From NCBI RefSeq assembly GCF_009696685.2, contig NZ_CP102355.1, positions 1,269,001 to 1,333,000 of the forward strand: a stretch of 64,000 nucleotides of DNA. The letters run 5' to 3'. Origin of the DNA: Paracoccus sp. SMMA_5_TC. GTDB lineage: Bacteria > Pseudomonadota > Alphaproteobacteria > Rhodobacterales > Rhodobacteraceae. The notes below the pieces were generated by a model. It did not search any database. It was not told the DNA's origin and saw nothing but the letters and a program-made list of their open reading frames with translations. Position numbers and translations under genes: made by a program. Within the stretch, counting starts at the first letter, position 1. Every line of letters begins with the position of its first letter. This document shows positions 27,033 to 35,715 of the stretch, piece after piece.

Positions 27033-27758
27033 ATGACCTATTGCGTGGGTTTGAAGCTGAACGAAGGGCTGGTGCTGCTGTCGGACACGCGCACCAATGC
27101 CGGGCTGGACAATATCTCGACCTATCGCAAGATGTTCTTTTTCGAGCAGCCGGGCGAACGGGTGATCGTGGTGATGACCGCGGGCAGCCTGTCGGTGACG
27201 CAAACGGCGCTGGGCCGGCTGCAAGAGGCCATCGACCACCCCGAGGCGGACGAAACCACCTCGATCATGCGCGCGCCCAACATGCTGAGGGTGGCGACGA
27301 TGATCGGCGACGCGCTCAACCGCACCCGGCGCCATATCGTTGACCAGTGCCGCGATCTCAGCCAACAGGCCAGTGCCAGCATGATCGTGGCCGGCGAGAT
27401 CCGCGGCGGCCCGCAGCGGCTGTTCCTGATCTATCCCGAAGGCAACTTCATCGAGGCAACCGAGGACACCCCCTTTCTGCAGATCGGCGAACACAAATAC
27501 GGCAAGCCGATCCTGGATCGGGTGGTGCGGCCCGACACATCGCTTGCGGATGCGCAAAAGGCGGTGCTGCTGTCGATGGATTCGACCTTGCGATCCAACC
27601 TGTCGGTGGGAATGCCGCTGGATCTGGCCGTCATTCGCGCAGGACAGGCGCGGCTTGACCATCGTCGGCGCATCCCCGAAGGCGATCCGGCATTCATGGC
27701 CATGTCGGCCGCCTGGTCGGCGGCCTTGCGCGACAGTTTCAGCCGGGTGACGATCTAG
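27033..27758 (+). CDS. Anbu proteasome-like peptidase
   Basis: An N-terminal-nucleophile hydrolase of 241 residues, the bacterial ancestral-beta-subunit (Anbu) relative of HslV and the 20S proteasome. The start at 27033 is preferred because removal of Met exposes the nucleophile threonine of TYCVGLKL. With that numbering D17 (LSDTRTN) and K32 (YRKMFFF) complete the proteasomal set. An ATG three codons earlier (27024) is the alternative. Other hallmarks are the GSLSVTQTAL stretch and GGPQRLFLIYPEGNFIEA. It lacks an ATPase partner nearby, as usual for Anbu. It is the last gene of the operon, 70 bp after the transglutaminase gene. Confidence 0.92.
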   Translation: MTYCVGLKLNEGLVLLSDTRTNAGLDNISTYRKMFFFEQPGERVIVVMTAGSLSVTQTALGRLQEAIDHPEADETTSIMRAPNMLRVATMIGDALNRTRRHIVDQCRDLSQQASASMIVAGEIRGGPQRLFLIYPEGNFIEATEDTPFLQIGEHKYGKPILDRVVRPDTSLADAQKAVLLSMDSTLRSNLSVGMPLDLAVIRAGQARLDHRRRIPEGDPAFMAMSAAWSAALRDSFSRVTI

Positions 27759-27794
27759 CGTGGCGGCGGCCTGCTGCGGCCGGGGGGAGCGAAG

Positions 27795-29165
27795 ATGTCG
27801 ATGGAACTGCGACGGCCGCCTATGGGTGTGTTTCACATGCCCGGCCTGCATCCGGGCCTGCATTACCTGGCGCCGCGTCCCGGCTGGGTGATCCGCCCCG
27901 CGACCGGCGCCGCGGTGCGCCTGTTCGGCGAAAGCGATGAAGATGACTTGCGCGCTGCCCAGCAGGTCGCCATCGACCGCCAGCAGCAGCGCCTGCTGGG
28001 CTCGGTCATGGAAATCGCCACCGTTCCGGTGCTGCTGGAAAATGCGGTGTTTCGAAATTCCTTCGCGATGATCGACGGCAGGATCTGGCTGAACGGTGCG
28101 GCCGGCACCCGGATGCGCAAGAAATTCGACCAGCAGAACCCCGAGGATTGGCGCCAGGACCGGCTGCGCCAGGCCTTTCGCCGGGCCCGGCGCGATGCCC
28201 GCGTGCCTCTGCCGGTGTGGAAGGAAGATGTTTCAGACCTGCCCGTGGCCATCGAATTGAAGAATGGCTTCAACTATTTCCATTTCAGCACCGAAACCCT
28301 CGGCTGTCTGGCGCAGCTGGCCAGTGACGCCGGCGACCAGCCGATCAACCTGCACCTGCCGCATGACAATGTGCGCGGCTTTGTCGAAGGCTTCATCCAG
28401 GCGCTGTTTCCCGAACTGGCGTCGCGGGTGCAGTTCATCAGCGCGGCGCGCAGCTATGACCGGGTGCGTTCGCTGTATAACCACCGTCATTACCTTTATC
28501 AGGTCGAGGATCCCCGCATCGCCAAGGCCTTGGCCGGTCCCGGCGTCGATCCGCGCTGGGCCACGGCATTGCGCCATGACCAGTCCAGCCGCAAGAGCGT
28601 GGTCATGGCCAGTTTCGACAGCAGCTTGCGGCTGCTGCGCGATCATGCCCTTCGCCAGTTGCCGCACAAGGCCGGCGAGGGGTTGCCGCGGCTGATATGG
28701 ATGGGCCGCGACGAGGGGGGAGAGGCGCGCGCCCGCGGCCTGACCGGGCATGGCGATCTGCTGGCGGCGCTTAAGGCGCGCGGCTTTGAACAGGTGGCCT
28801 TCGAGCATCTGCCGCCATTGCAGCAGATCGCGCAGATGCAGGCCGCCGACATCGTGGTGGCGCCGCATGGCGCGGGGCTGGCCAACATGATCTATGCCCG
28901 GCGCGATGCGCTGGTCATAGAAATCGGCACGCGCCAGACCCAGCTGCATCGCTGGGGCGATTTCCTGCCCTGTGCCCATGTCGCGCATTGTCGCTATGAT
29001 ACGGTCTTTGCCGATATCGCCGGCATCCCCGCCGCGGCCGAGGTGCCGCCGATCACCGAAGGGTTGCTGGGCATCCACATCGGCCGTCAGGCGACACGCC
29101 GCATCCTGACCCTTGTGGACGAGGCTCTGGACCAGGGCGGGCGCGCCTATTCGGCGGCAGGCTGA
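27795..29165 (+). CDS. Glycosyltransferase family 61 (DUF563) protein
   Basis: A 456-residue cytosolic protein. The C-terminal half carries the GT61 signature: IVVAPHGAGLANMIYARRDALVIEIG near residue 352, preceded by LPRLIWMGRDEGGEARA and a helical segment. Related enzymes add sugars to surface glycans in bacteria; the donor cannot be read. No signal peptide or membrane helix is present. The gene follows Anbu by 36 bp on the same strand and could be co-transcribed, but it is not part of the conserved Anbu set. Its last 19 bp overlap the convergent mutS 3' end. Confidence 0.82.
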   Translation: MSMELRRPPMGVFHMPGLHPGLHYLAPRPGWVIRPATGAAVRLFGESDEDDLRAAQQVAIDRQQQRLLGSVMEIATVPVLLENAVFRNSFAMIDGRIWLNGAAGTRMRKKFDQQNPEDWRQDRLRQAFRRARRDARVPLPVWKEDVSDLPVAIELKNGFNYFHFSTETLGCLAQLASDAGDQPINLHLPHDNVRGFVEGFIQALFPELASRVQFISAARSYDRVRSLYNHRHYLYQVEDPRIAKALAGPGVDPRWATALRHDQSSRKSVVMASFDSSLRLLRDHALRQLPHKAGEGLPRLIWMGRDEGGEARARGLTGHGDLLAALKARGFEQVAFEHLPPLQQIAQMQAADIVVAPHGAGLANMIYARRDALVIEIGTRQTQLHRWGDFLPCAHVAHCRYDTVFADIAGIPAAAEVPPITEGLLGIHIGRQATRRILTLVDEALDQGGRAYSAAG

Positions 29166-31789
29166 TCCAGCATCGCCCGCAATTCATAGACCAGATCCAG
29201 CGCCTCGCGGGCGCTTATGGTGTCGGGGTTCAGGGCACGCAGCCGCTCTTCGACCTGCGAAGGGCGTATGGGCGGGGCGGGCGTGGCCGGGGGGGCGGCG
29301 CGGAACAGCGGCAGGTCATCAAGCAGCGCCGCCGGCTTGCCCACGCCCTCGCGCGCGCCGCTTTCCAGCTGTTCCAGGATGTCGCGGGCGCGGGCGACCA
29401 CCGCCTCGGGCAGGCCCGCCAGCCGCGCCACCTGCACGCCATAGGATCGGTCGGCCGCGCCCTTGCGCACCTCGTGCAGAAAGATCACCTCTCCTTCCCA
29501 TTCGCGCACCGCCACGGTGGCGTTTTCCACCCCGTCGAGCCGCGCCGACAGGGCCGTCATCTCGTGGTAATGGGTGGCGAACAGCGCCCGGCAGCGGTTC
29601 TTGGCATGCAGGTGTTCCAGCACCGCCCAGGCGATGCTGAGCCCGTCCCATGTGGCGGTGCCGCGGCCGATTTCGTCCAGGATCACCAGGGCCCGGTCAT
29701 CGGCCTGGTTCAGGATCGCCGCCGTCTCGACCATCTCGACCATGAAGGTCGAGCGTCCGCGCGCCAGGTCGTCCGCGGCGCCGACGCGGCTGAACAGCTG
29801 GCTGACCAGCCCCAGTTCCGCCCGGCGCGCCGGCACGAAGCTGCCGGCCTGCGCCAGAATCGCGATCAGCGCGTTCTGGCGCAGAAAGGTCGATTTGCCG
29901 GCCATGTTCGGGCCGGTCAGCAACCAGATGGCGGGGGTGTCGCCCTGGGTCAGGGCGCAGTCATTGGCGACAAACGCCTGTCCCTTGCGCCTGAGCGCGC
30001 GTTCGACCACCGGATGGCGCCCCCCTTCGACGACAAGGCGACGGCTGTCGTCGATCTGGGGGCGGGTCCAGCCCTGCGCCGCGGCCAGGTCGGCAAAGGC
30101 CGCGGCCAGGTCGATTTCCGCCAGCGCCCGGGCGGTCTGGCCCAGGGGCCCGGCCTGATCCAGCACCGCGCGGTTCAGCCGGGCGAATACCGCCCGCTCG
30201 ATCTCGAGCGCGCGGTCGCGGGCGTTGAGGATGCGCGCCTCGAGCTCGGAAAGCTCGACGGTGGTAAAGCGGATCTGGTTGGCGGTCGTCTGCCGATGGA
30301 TGAAGCGCTGGCTCAGCGGCGGGGCCAGCATGCGTTCGGCATGGGTGGCGGTGGTTTCGATGAAATAGCCCAGGACGTTGTTGTGCTTGATCTTCAGGCT
30401 CTGCACGCCGGTTTCGGCGATGTAATCGGCCTGCATCCGGGCGATGACGGCGCGGCCTTCGTCGCGCAGGGCGCGGGTTTCGTCCAGTTCCGCGTCATGG
30501 CCTTGGGCGACGAAGCCGCCGTCGCGCAACAGCAGCGGCGGCTCCTCGACAAGGGCCGATTGCAGCAGCGCGATCAGCCCCTGATGCCCGATCAGGTCCG
30601 AGGCCGCTTGCGCCAGCAGCGGCGGGGGATCGTGTCGCAGCAGCGCCGCGATGCATTCGGCCTGCACCAGGCCCGCGCGGATCGCGGCCAGATCGCGCGG
30701 GCCGCCGCGATCCAGCGCCAGCCGCGACAGGGCGCGGTCGATGTCGGGCACCCGCGCCAGCGCCTCGCGCAGGCGGGCGGTCAGCGGCGGATCGTCCAGC
30801 AGCCATTCCACCGCGTCGTGACGCGCGCGGATGGCGGACAGATCGCGCGAGGGCGCGCTGATGCGCCGCTCCAGCAGCCGCGCGCCGGCGGCGGTCACCG
30901 TGGTGTCGATGGCGGCCAGCAGGCTACCCTCGCGCCCACCCGACAGTGCCTGGGTCAGTTCCAGGTTGCGGCGCGTCGCGGCATCGATCTGCATGCTGCC
31001 GCCCGGGTTTTCGCGCTGGGGCGGGCGCAGCAGCGGCATCCGCCCCTTTTGCGTCAGTTCCAGATAGTCGACGATCGCCCCCAGCGCCGCCAGCTCGGCC
31101 CGCGAGAACTGGCCGAAGCCTTCCAGCGTCTGGACCTGGAACAGCGCGCATAGCCGCCGGGCGCCGGCGCTGCTGTCGAAACTGGCGGCGGGCCGTTCGG
31201 TCAGCGCCGCCCCCGCCTCTTGCGCCAGCTGGTCAAGGCCGCTGCCCTCGACCGCCAGCAGTTCGCGCGGCGCGTGGCGCGCCAGTTCCGGTCCCAGTTG
31301 CGCCGGCGGGCAGGGCATGACCCGCAGCGCCCCGGTCGAGATATCGGCCCAGGCCAGCGCCGATTCCTCGCGCACGCTGGCAAAGCTGGCCAGGAAATTG
31401 TGGCGCCGCGCCTCGAGCAGGCTTTCCTCGGTCAGGGTGCCGGGGGTAACCAGGCGCACCACGTCGCGGGCGACCACGGATTTGCTGCCGCGCTTCTTCG
31501 CTTCGGCCGGATCTTCGAGCTGTTCGGCGATGGCGACGCGAAACCCCTTGCGGATCAGGGTCAGCAGATAGGATTCCGCCGCGTGCACCGGCACGCCGCA
31601 CATCGGGATCGGCTGTCCCTGATGCGTGCCGCGCCGGGTCAGCGCAATGTCCAGCGCCGCCGCCGCCGCCACCGCGTCGTCAAAGAACATCTCGTAGAAA
31701 TCGCCCATGCGATAGAACAGCAGCGCCCCCGGATTGGCCGCGCGGATCGCCAGATATTGCGCCATCATCGGGGTCGGTTGTTCGCTCAT
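29147..31789 (-). CDS. mutS: DNA mismatch repair protein MutS
   Basis: An 880-residue MutS of normal length. The mismatch-probing FYE (F31-Y32-E33) lies in RMGDFYEMFF. Connector and lever domains occupy residues about 130-560, and the ATPase Walker A GPNMAGKST is near 625, followed by LVILDEIGRGTATWDG and ATHYHE. The C-terminal tail (residues about 800-880) contains the short dimerisation/MutL-linked region ending ALDLVYELRAML. The start is the ATG ending at 31789. Nothing is broken, so this strain should be mismatch-repair proficient as far as MutS is concerned. No mutL is in the window. Confidence 0.97.
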   Translation of the reverse strand: MSEQPTPMMAQYLAIRAANPGALLFYRMGDFYEMFFDDAVAAAAALDIALTRRGTHQGQPIPMCGVPVHAAESYLLTLIRKGFRVAIAEQLEDPAEAKKRGSKSVVARDVVRLVTPGTLTEESLLEARRHNFLASFASVREESALAWADISTGALRVMPCPPAQLGPELARHAPRELLAVEGSGLDQLAQEAGAALTERPAASFDSSAGARRLCALFQVQTLEGFGQFSRAELAALGAIVDYLELTQKGRMPLLRPPQRENPGGSMQIDAATRRNLELTQALSGGREGSLLAAIDTTVTAAGARLLERRISAPSRDLSAIRARHDAVEWLLDDPPLTARLREALARVPDIDRALSRLALDRGGPRDLAAIRAGLVQAECIAALLRHDPPPLLAQAASDLIGHQGLIALLQSALVEEPPLLLRDGGFVAQGHDAELDETRALRDEGRAVIARMQADYIAETGVQSLKIKHNNVLGYFIETTATHAERMLAPPLSQRFIHRQTTANQIRFTTVELSELEARILNARDRALEIERAVFARLNRAVLDQAGPLGQTARALAEIDLAAAFADLAAAQGWTRPQIDDSRRLVVEGGRHPVVERALRRKGQAFVANDCALTQGDTPAIWLLTGPNMAGKSTFLRQNALIAILAQAGSFVPARRAELGLVSQLFSRVGAADDLARGRSTFMVEMVETAAILNQADDRALVILDEIGRGTATWDGLSIAWAVLEHLHAKNRCRALFATHYHEMTALSARLDGVENATVAVREWEGEVIFLHEVRKGAADRSYGVQVARLAGLPEAVVARARDILEQLESGAREGVGKPAALLDDLPLFRAAPPATPAPPIRPSQVEERLRALNPDTISAREALDLVYELRAMLDQPAAE

Positions 31790-31931
31790 CTGCTGCCTTC
31801 ATGCTGCGATGGCTGCTGTTCTAGGCGATGGAGACGGGGATGCAAACATCTGCCGGGTGCAGACGCAGAATCCCCGGTGACATGGCAGTCGTCTTGCGGC
31901 ATCGTTGCAGGGCTGGCTTGAGGGGTTTTCG

Positions 31932-32771
31932 ATGAGACTTTGTTATGTGGTTGCGGCCGCGCTGCTTTTCGGCGGGGCTGTGCATGCGGCGTGCCCGGAC
32001 GCAACCTTGATGCAGAACGCAGCGCGCGGCTGGCTGGCCGGTCAGCGCCTGCCCGATCCGCTGGTGCGCACCGTCGAAGAGGGCGCCTGCGCTTATGCCA
32101 GCTTTCGCAGCGTGCTCGAGGCCGAGATGGGGCCGCCCGTCGGCGTCAAGGTGGGCTTCACCTCGCGCGAGGTGCAGCGCCGCTTCGGTGTCGACGGCCC
32201 GCTGACCGGGGCGCTGTTCGCCCCGATGCTGGTGCCCGACGGATCGCGGCTGAGCCTGGCGGGCAGCCGTGCGCCCATGTTCGAAGCCGATCTGGTCGTG
32301 ACCGTGGAGGATGGCGCCATCATGCAGGCGCGCACGCGCGAAGAGGTCGTGCGCGCCTTGCGCGATGTCAGGCCCTTTATCGAAATCCCCGATCTGGCGC
32401 TGCGCAAGGATGTTCAGCTCAGCGGGCCGTTGATGGTCGCCTATGGCGCCGCGCCCTGGCGGGGGGTGCTTGGACGGGGTATCGCCATCGCCGATCTGGC
32501 CGATCCCGTGGCCGACCTGGCAACGCTGACGGTCGAGCTGCGCCGCAACGGTCAGGCAGTCACCACCGGGCGGGGGGATATGTTGCTGGGGCATCCGCTG
32601 GATGTGGTGCTGTGGCTGGTGCAAAACAGCCCCTATCAGCTCAAACCCGGTTCGGTGATTTCGCTGGGCTCGTTCGGTGCCCCCCAGCCGGCCGTCGCCG
32701 GCCAGCGGATCGAGGCGCTGTATCGGATCGGCGGACATGGCATGAAGGCCACGGTCACGCTGGTGCCATGA
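31932..32771 (+). CDS. Exported 2-keto-4-pentenoate hydratase/FAH-fold protein
   Basis: A 279-residue protein with a signal peptide (residues 1-20, RLCYVVAAALLFGGAVHAA) followed by a fold similar to 2-keto-4-pentenoate hydratase and fumarylacetoacetate hydrolase. Visible are VGVKVGFTSREVQRRFGVDGPLTG, a metal-ligand type stretch MFEADLVVTVED near 115, IEIPDLAL near 156 and the C-terminal GSVISLGSFG. Such enzymes are normally cytosolic, so export is unusual. The ATG at 31932 is chosen for its GAGGGG ribosome site and clean signal peptide. It is not near any aromatic-catabolism gene. The reaction is not assignable. Confidence 0.82.
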   Translation: MRLCYVVAAALLFGGAVHAACPDATLMQNAARGWLAGQRLPDPLVRTVEEGACAYASFRSVLEAEMGPPVGVKVGFTSREVQRRFGVDGPLTGALFAPMLVPDGSRLSLAGSRAPMFEADLVVTVEDGAIMQARTREEVVRALRDVRPFIEIPDLALRKDVQLSGPLMVAYGAAPWRGVLGRGIAIADLADPVADLATLTVELRRNGQAVTTGRGDMLLGHPLDVVLWLVQNSPYQLKPGSVISLGSFGAPQPAVAGQRIEALYRIGGHGMKATVTLVP

Positions 32772-32787
32772 CCGCAAGACAGCCATC

Positions 32788-32802
32788 CTTACCTTGGGTA
32801 AG
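32788..32802. promoter_or_regulatory. Short inverted repeat upstream of the 32.9 kb ABC operon
   Basis: CTTACC and GGTAAG (32788-32793, 32797-32802) form a perfect inverted repeat with a 3-nt spacer between the exported hydratase gene and the ABC binding protein gene. It could be an operator or the base of a small hairpin for the preceding gene. The A-rich stretch TGGAAAAAACC follows. Confidence 0.25.
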
Positions 32803-32892
32803 CTTTGGAAAAAACCTTTGATTTGCCGTGGTCTGTGTCGCACAACTGTCACGGGGGACCGCTAGGTGGCTGACAGGCCGCCACCGGCGGCG

Positions 32893-32918
32893 CGTTCACA
32901 AGGGACGTTCACAAGGGA
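32893..32918 (+). repeat. 13-bp tandem duplication covering the ribosome site
   Basis: The unit CGTTCACAAGGGA occurs twice head to tail (32893-32905 and 32906-32918) just before the ABC binding-protein start at 32926. Each copy contains an AAGGGA Shine-Dalgarno-like core; only the second is correctly spaced. Confidence 0.85.
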
Positions 32919-32925
32919 GTTGACG

Positions 32926-34032
32926 ATGACTGTTCAATCGACGGCTGCGGGGCTTGCGGCGCTGATCGCGCTGGCGACCTCTGGCGTGGCTTTGGCACAG
33001 GATCTGGCGGCGCTGGAAGAGGCGGCCAAGGCCGAAGGCATGCTGACCACCATCGCCCTGCCGCATGACTGGTGCAACTATGGTGGCGTGATCGAGGGGT
33101 TCAAGAAGAAATACCCCGAAATCAAGGTCAACGAACTGAACCCCGACGCCGGTTCCGCCGACGAGCTTGAGGCGATCCGCGCCAACAAGGACAACAAGGG
33201 TCCGCAAGCCCCCGATGTCATCGATGTGGGCCTGTCCTTCGGGCCGCAGGCCAAGGCCGAGGGGCTGATCCAGCCCTACAAGGTGGCGACCTGGGACACG
33301 ATCCCCGATGATGCCAAGGATGCCGAAGGCTACTGGTATGGCGATTACTACGGGGTGATGGCCTTTGGCGTGAACACCGACCTGATCGACGAGGTGCCGC
33401 GGACCTGGAAGGATCTGACCAAGCCCGAATATGCCAATGCCTTTGCCCTGGCCGGCGATCCGCGCGCATCCGCGCAGGCGATCATCTCGGTGATGGCGGC
33501 GGGCATCGCCGCGGGCGGCGAGCCGGGCGAGGCTTCGGGGCAGAAGGGCATGGAGCTGATGGCCGAGATCAACAAGGCCGGCAACTTCGTTCCGGTGATC
33601 GGCAAGTCGGCCACCATCGCCCAGGGCGCGACCCCGATCGTCACCGCCTGGGATTACAACCTGCTCAGCTGGCGCGACAGCCTGAACGGTAACCCGCCGG
33701 TCGAGGTGGTCATCCCCGAGGATGGCGTGGTCGCCGGGGTCTATGTGCAGGCGATTTCGGCCTATGCGCCGCATCCCAATGCCGCCAAGCTGTGGATGGA
33801 ATACCTGTATTCCGATGAAGGCCAGCTGGCCTGGCTGAAGGGTTATTGCCACCCGATCCGCTTCAACGACCTGGTCGCCAACGGCAAGGTGCCGCAGGAG
33901 CTGCTGGACGCGCTGCCGCCAGCCGCCGCCTATGAAAAGGCCGTGTTCCCGACGCTGGAACAGCAAGAGGCGAACAAGAAGGTCGTGACCGAGGGCTGGG
34001 ACCGCGTCGTCGGCGCGGCGGTCAAGGAATGA
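32926..34032 (+). CDS. ABC transporter substrate-binding protein (PotD/AfuA-like family)
   Basis: A 368-residue periplasmic binding protein with a signal peptide (residues 1-24, ending VALAQ). The mature part has the polyamine/ferric-iron-type family traits: EGMLTTIALPHDWCNYGG, FKKKYPEIKVNELNPDAGS, a DVIDVGLSFGP motif, and the lobe-crossing YWYGDYYGVMAFGVNTDL. Ligand is uncertain: polyamine, iron, thiamine or phosphonate ligands are all known in this fold. It is the first gene of a four-gene importer (two permeases, ATPase). A 10-bp hairpin follows, which often keeps binding-protein mRNA more abundant than that of the membrane subunits. Confidence 0.88.
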   Translation: MTVQSTAAGLAALIALATSGVALAQDLAALEEAAKAEGMLTTIALPHDWCNYGGVIEGFKKKYPEIKVNELNPDAGSADELEAIRANKDNKGPQAPDVIDVGLSFGPQAKAEGLIQPYKVATWDTIPDDAKDAEGYWYGDYYGVMAFGVNTDLIDEVPRTWKDLTKPEYANAFALAGDPRASAQAIISVMAAGIAAGGEPGEASGQKGMELMAEINKAGNFVPVIGKSATIAQGATPIVTAWDYNLLSWRDSLNGNPPVEVVIPEDGVVAGVYVQAISAYAPHPNAAKLWMEYLYSDEGQLAWLKGYCHPIRFNDLVANGKVPQELLDALPPAAAYEKAVFPTLEQQEANKKVVTEGWDRVVGAAVKE

Positions 34033-34038
34033 TCGGCC

Positions 34039-34064
34039 GCGGCCCCGTTCCCGGACGGGGCCGC
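34039..34064 (+). terminator. Intercistronic stem-loop after the binding-protein gene
   Basis: GCGGCCCCGT (34039-34048) pairs perfectly with ACGGGGCCGC (34055-34064) around TCCCGG, starting 6 bp after the stop codon and ending 23 bp before the permease gene. No T tract follows. This is the classic position for an attenuating or 3'-stabilising hairpin in an ABC importer operon. Confidence 0.75.
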
Positions 34065-34087
34065 GCCTGCACGGACAACGAGGCAAG

Positions 34088-34936
34088 ATGAAGCAGATCG
34101 GCTGGAACTGGTTGGGCGTTGTGCCCTTTTTCGCCTTTGCGGCGCTGTTTCTGATCTTGCCGACCATGAACATCGTCATCGGCGCCTTTCGCACGCCGCA
34201 GGGCGATTTTACCCTGGCCAATCTGGCCGGGCTTGGCGCGCCGCGCATCGTCGACAGCTTTGCCATCTCGATCAAGATTTCGCTGGCCTCGGCGCTGCTG
34301 GGCTGCCTGATCGGCTTTGCCATGGCGGCGGCGGTGGTGATGGGCGGCCTGCCCGGCTGGATCAAGGCGCCGCTGATGACCTTTTCGGGGGTAGCCTCGA
34401 ATTTCGCCGGGGTGCCGCTGGCCTTCGCCTTCATCGCCACGCTGGGACGGGTCGGGCTGGTCACGCTGCTGCTGCGGCAGTGGTTCGGCATCAACATCTA
34501 TGCCATGGGCTTCAACCTGCTGTCCTTCTGGGGCCTGACGCTGACCTATCTGTTCTTTCAGATCCCGTTGATGATCCTGATCATCACCCCCGCGCTTGAA
34601 GGGCTGCGCCGCGAATGGCGCGAGGCGGCCGAGGTTCTGGGCGCCAGCGGCGGGCAATACTGGCGGATGGTGGCGCTGCCCATCCTGTTCCCGTCGCTGC
34701 TGGGCACCTTTGCGCTGCTGTTTGCCAACAGTTTCGGCGCGGTGGCCACCGCCTATGCGCTGACCGGATCGTCGCTGTCGATCGTGCCGATCATGTTGTT
34801 TGCGCAGATCCGGGGCGACGTGCTGCAGGATCCGCACCTGGGCTATGCCATGGCCTTCGGCATGATCGTCGTCACCGGCCTGGCGAACCTCGCCTATGTC
34901 ATCATGCGCAGCCGCGCCGAACGGTGGATGCGATGA
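34088..34936 (+). CDS. ABC transporter permease (PotB-like)
   Basis: A 282-residue inner-membrane permease with about six hydrophobic helices. The N-terminal helix is WLGVVPFFAFAALFLILPTM; the cytoplasmic coupling loop near residue 180 is LRREWREAAEVLGASGGQYWR followed by VALPILFPSL. It pairs with the next permease, with which it overlaps by 4 bp (ATGA at 34933-34936). Homology class is the spermidine/putrescine-ferric iron group; specificity follows the binding protein. Confidence 0.92.
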   Translation: MKQIGWNWLGVVPFFAFAALFLILPTMNIVIGAFRTPQGDFTLANLAGLGAPRIVDSFAISIKISLASALLGCLIGFAMAAAVVMGGLPGWIKAPLMTFSGVASNFAGVPLAFAFIATLGRVGLVTLLLRQWFGINIYAMGFNLLSFWGLTLTYLFFQIPLMILIITPALEGLRREWREAAEVLGASGGQYWRMVALPILFPSLLGTFALLFANSFGAVATAYALTGSSLSIVPIMLFAQIRGDVLQDPHLGYAMAFGMIVVTGLANLAYVIMRSRAERWMR

Positions 34937-35715
34937 AGCGGCTGTGGTCCTGGGTCGCGCTGCTGGTCGGCGGGCTGTATTTCCTGCTGCCGCTGATCGG
35001 CACCATCGAATTTTCCCTGCGGATGCGGCGCGGAGAATATTCGCTGGACGCCTATCGCTCGGTTCTGGGCGATCCGGCCTTTCGCCAGACCTTCACCTAT
35101 TCGGTGGTCATGGCGTTGCTGACCATCGTGCTGGGGGTGCTGCTGGTGGTGCCCACCGCCTATTGGGTGCGGCTGCGGCTGCCGCGGCTGCGGCCTGTGA
35201 TCGAATTCATCACCCTGCTGCCGTTGGTCATCCCGGCCATCGTGGTGGTGTTTGGCTATATCCGGCTTTACAACACCAGTTCGATCTTGCCGCTGACCGG
35301 ATCGGCGGGGGGCACCAATCTGTTGCTGCTGTGCGGCTATGCCACGCTGGCGCTGCCCTATATGTATCGCGCGGTCGACACCGGACTGTCGACCATGGAT
35401 GTGCGCTCGCTGACCGAGGCGGCGCAGTCGCTGGGCGCGGGGTGGGTGCGCATCATCGGGCGACTGATCCTGCCGAATGTTCTGGGGGCGGTGATGTCGG
35501 GGGCGTTCCTGTCCTTTGCCATCGTCATCGGTGAATTCACCATGGCGGCGCTGCTGAACCGGCCGGCATTCGGTCCCTACATGCAGCTGCTGGGCGCCAA
35601 CCGCGCCTATGAGCCGGCGGCGCTGGCGGTGATCGCCTTTGCCGTCACCTGGGGTTGCATGGGCGTCATGCAACTTATTTCCCGCCTGTTCGGCGTGCGA
35701 AAGACTGCAAGATGA
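34933..35715 (+). CDS. ABC transporter permease (PotC-like)
   Basis: A 260-residue second permease of the importer. Six membrane helices are recognisable, with the coupling motif SLTEAAQSLGAGWVRI near residue 165 followed by LILPNVLGAVMSGAF. The ATG at 34933 overlaps the preceding stop, and its own stop overlaps the ATPase start (35712-35715), so membrane and ATPase subunits are translated as a coupled chain. The end of the protein (MQLISRLFGVRKTAR) is a normal short cytoplasmic tail. Confidence 0.92.
   Translation: MKRLWSWVALLVGGLYFLLPLIGTIEFSLRMRRGEYSLDAYRSVLGDPAFRQTFTYSVVMALLTIVLGVLLVVPTAYWVRLRLPRLRPVIEFITLLPLVIPAIVVVFGYIRLYNTSSILPLTGSAGGTNLLLLCGYATLALPYMYRAVDTGLSTMDVRSLTEAAQSLGAGWVRIIGRLILPNVLGAVMSGAFLSFAIVIGEFTMAALLNRPAFGPYMQLLGANRAYEPAALAVIAFAVTWGCMGVMQLISRLFGVRKTAR

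Noticed and set aside
29147..29165. Overlap of GT61 and mutS 3' ends as a sign of a misassembled or broken gene
   Set aside because: Both proteins end normally for their families; a 19-bp tail-to-tail overlap is ordinary in compact genomes.
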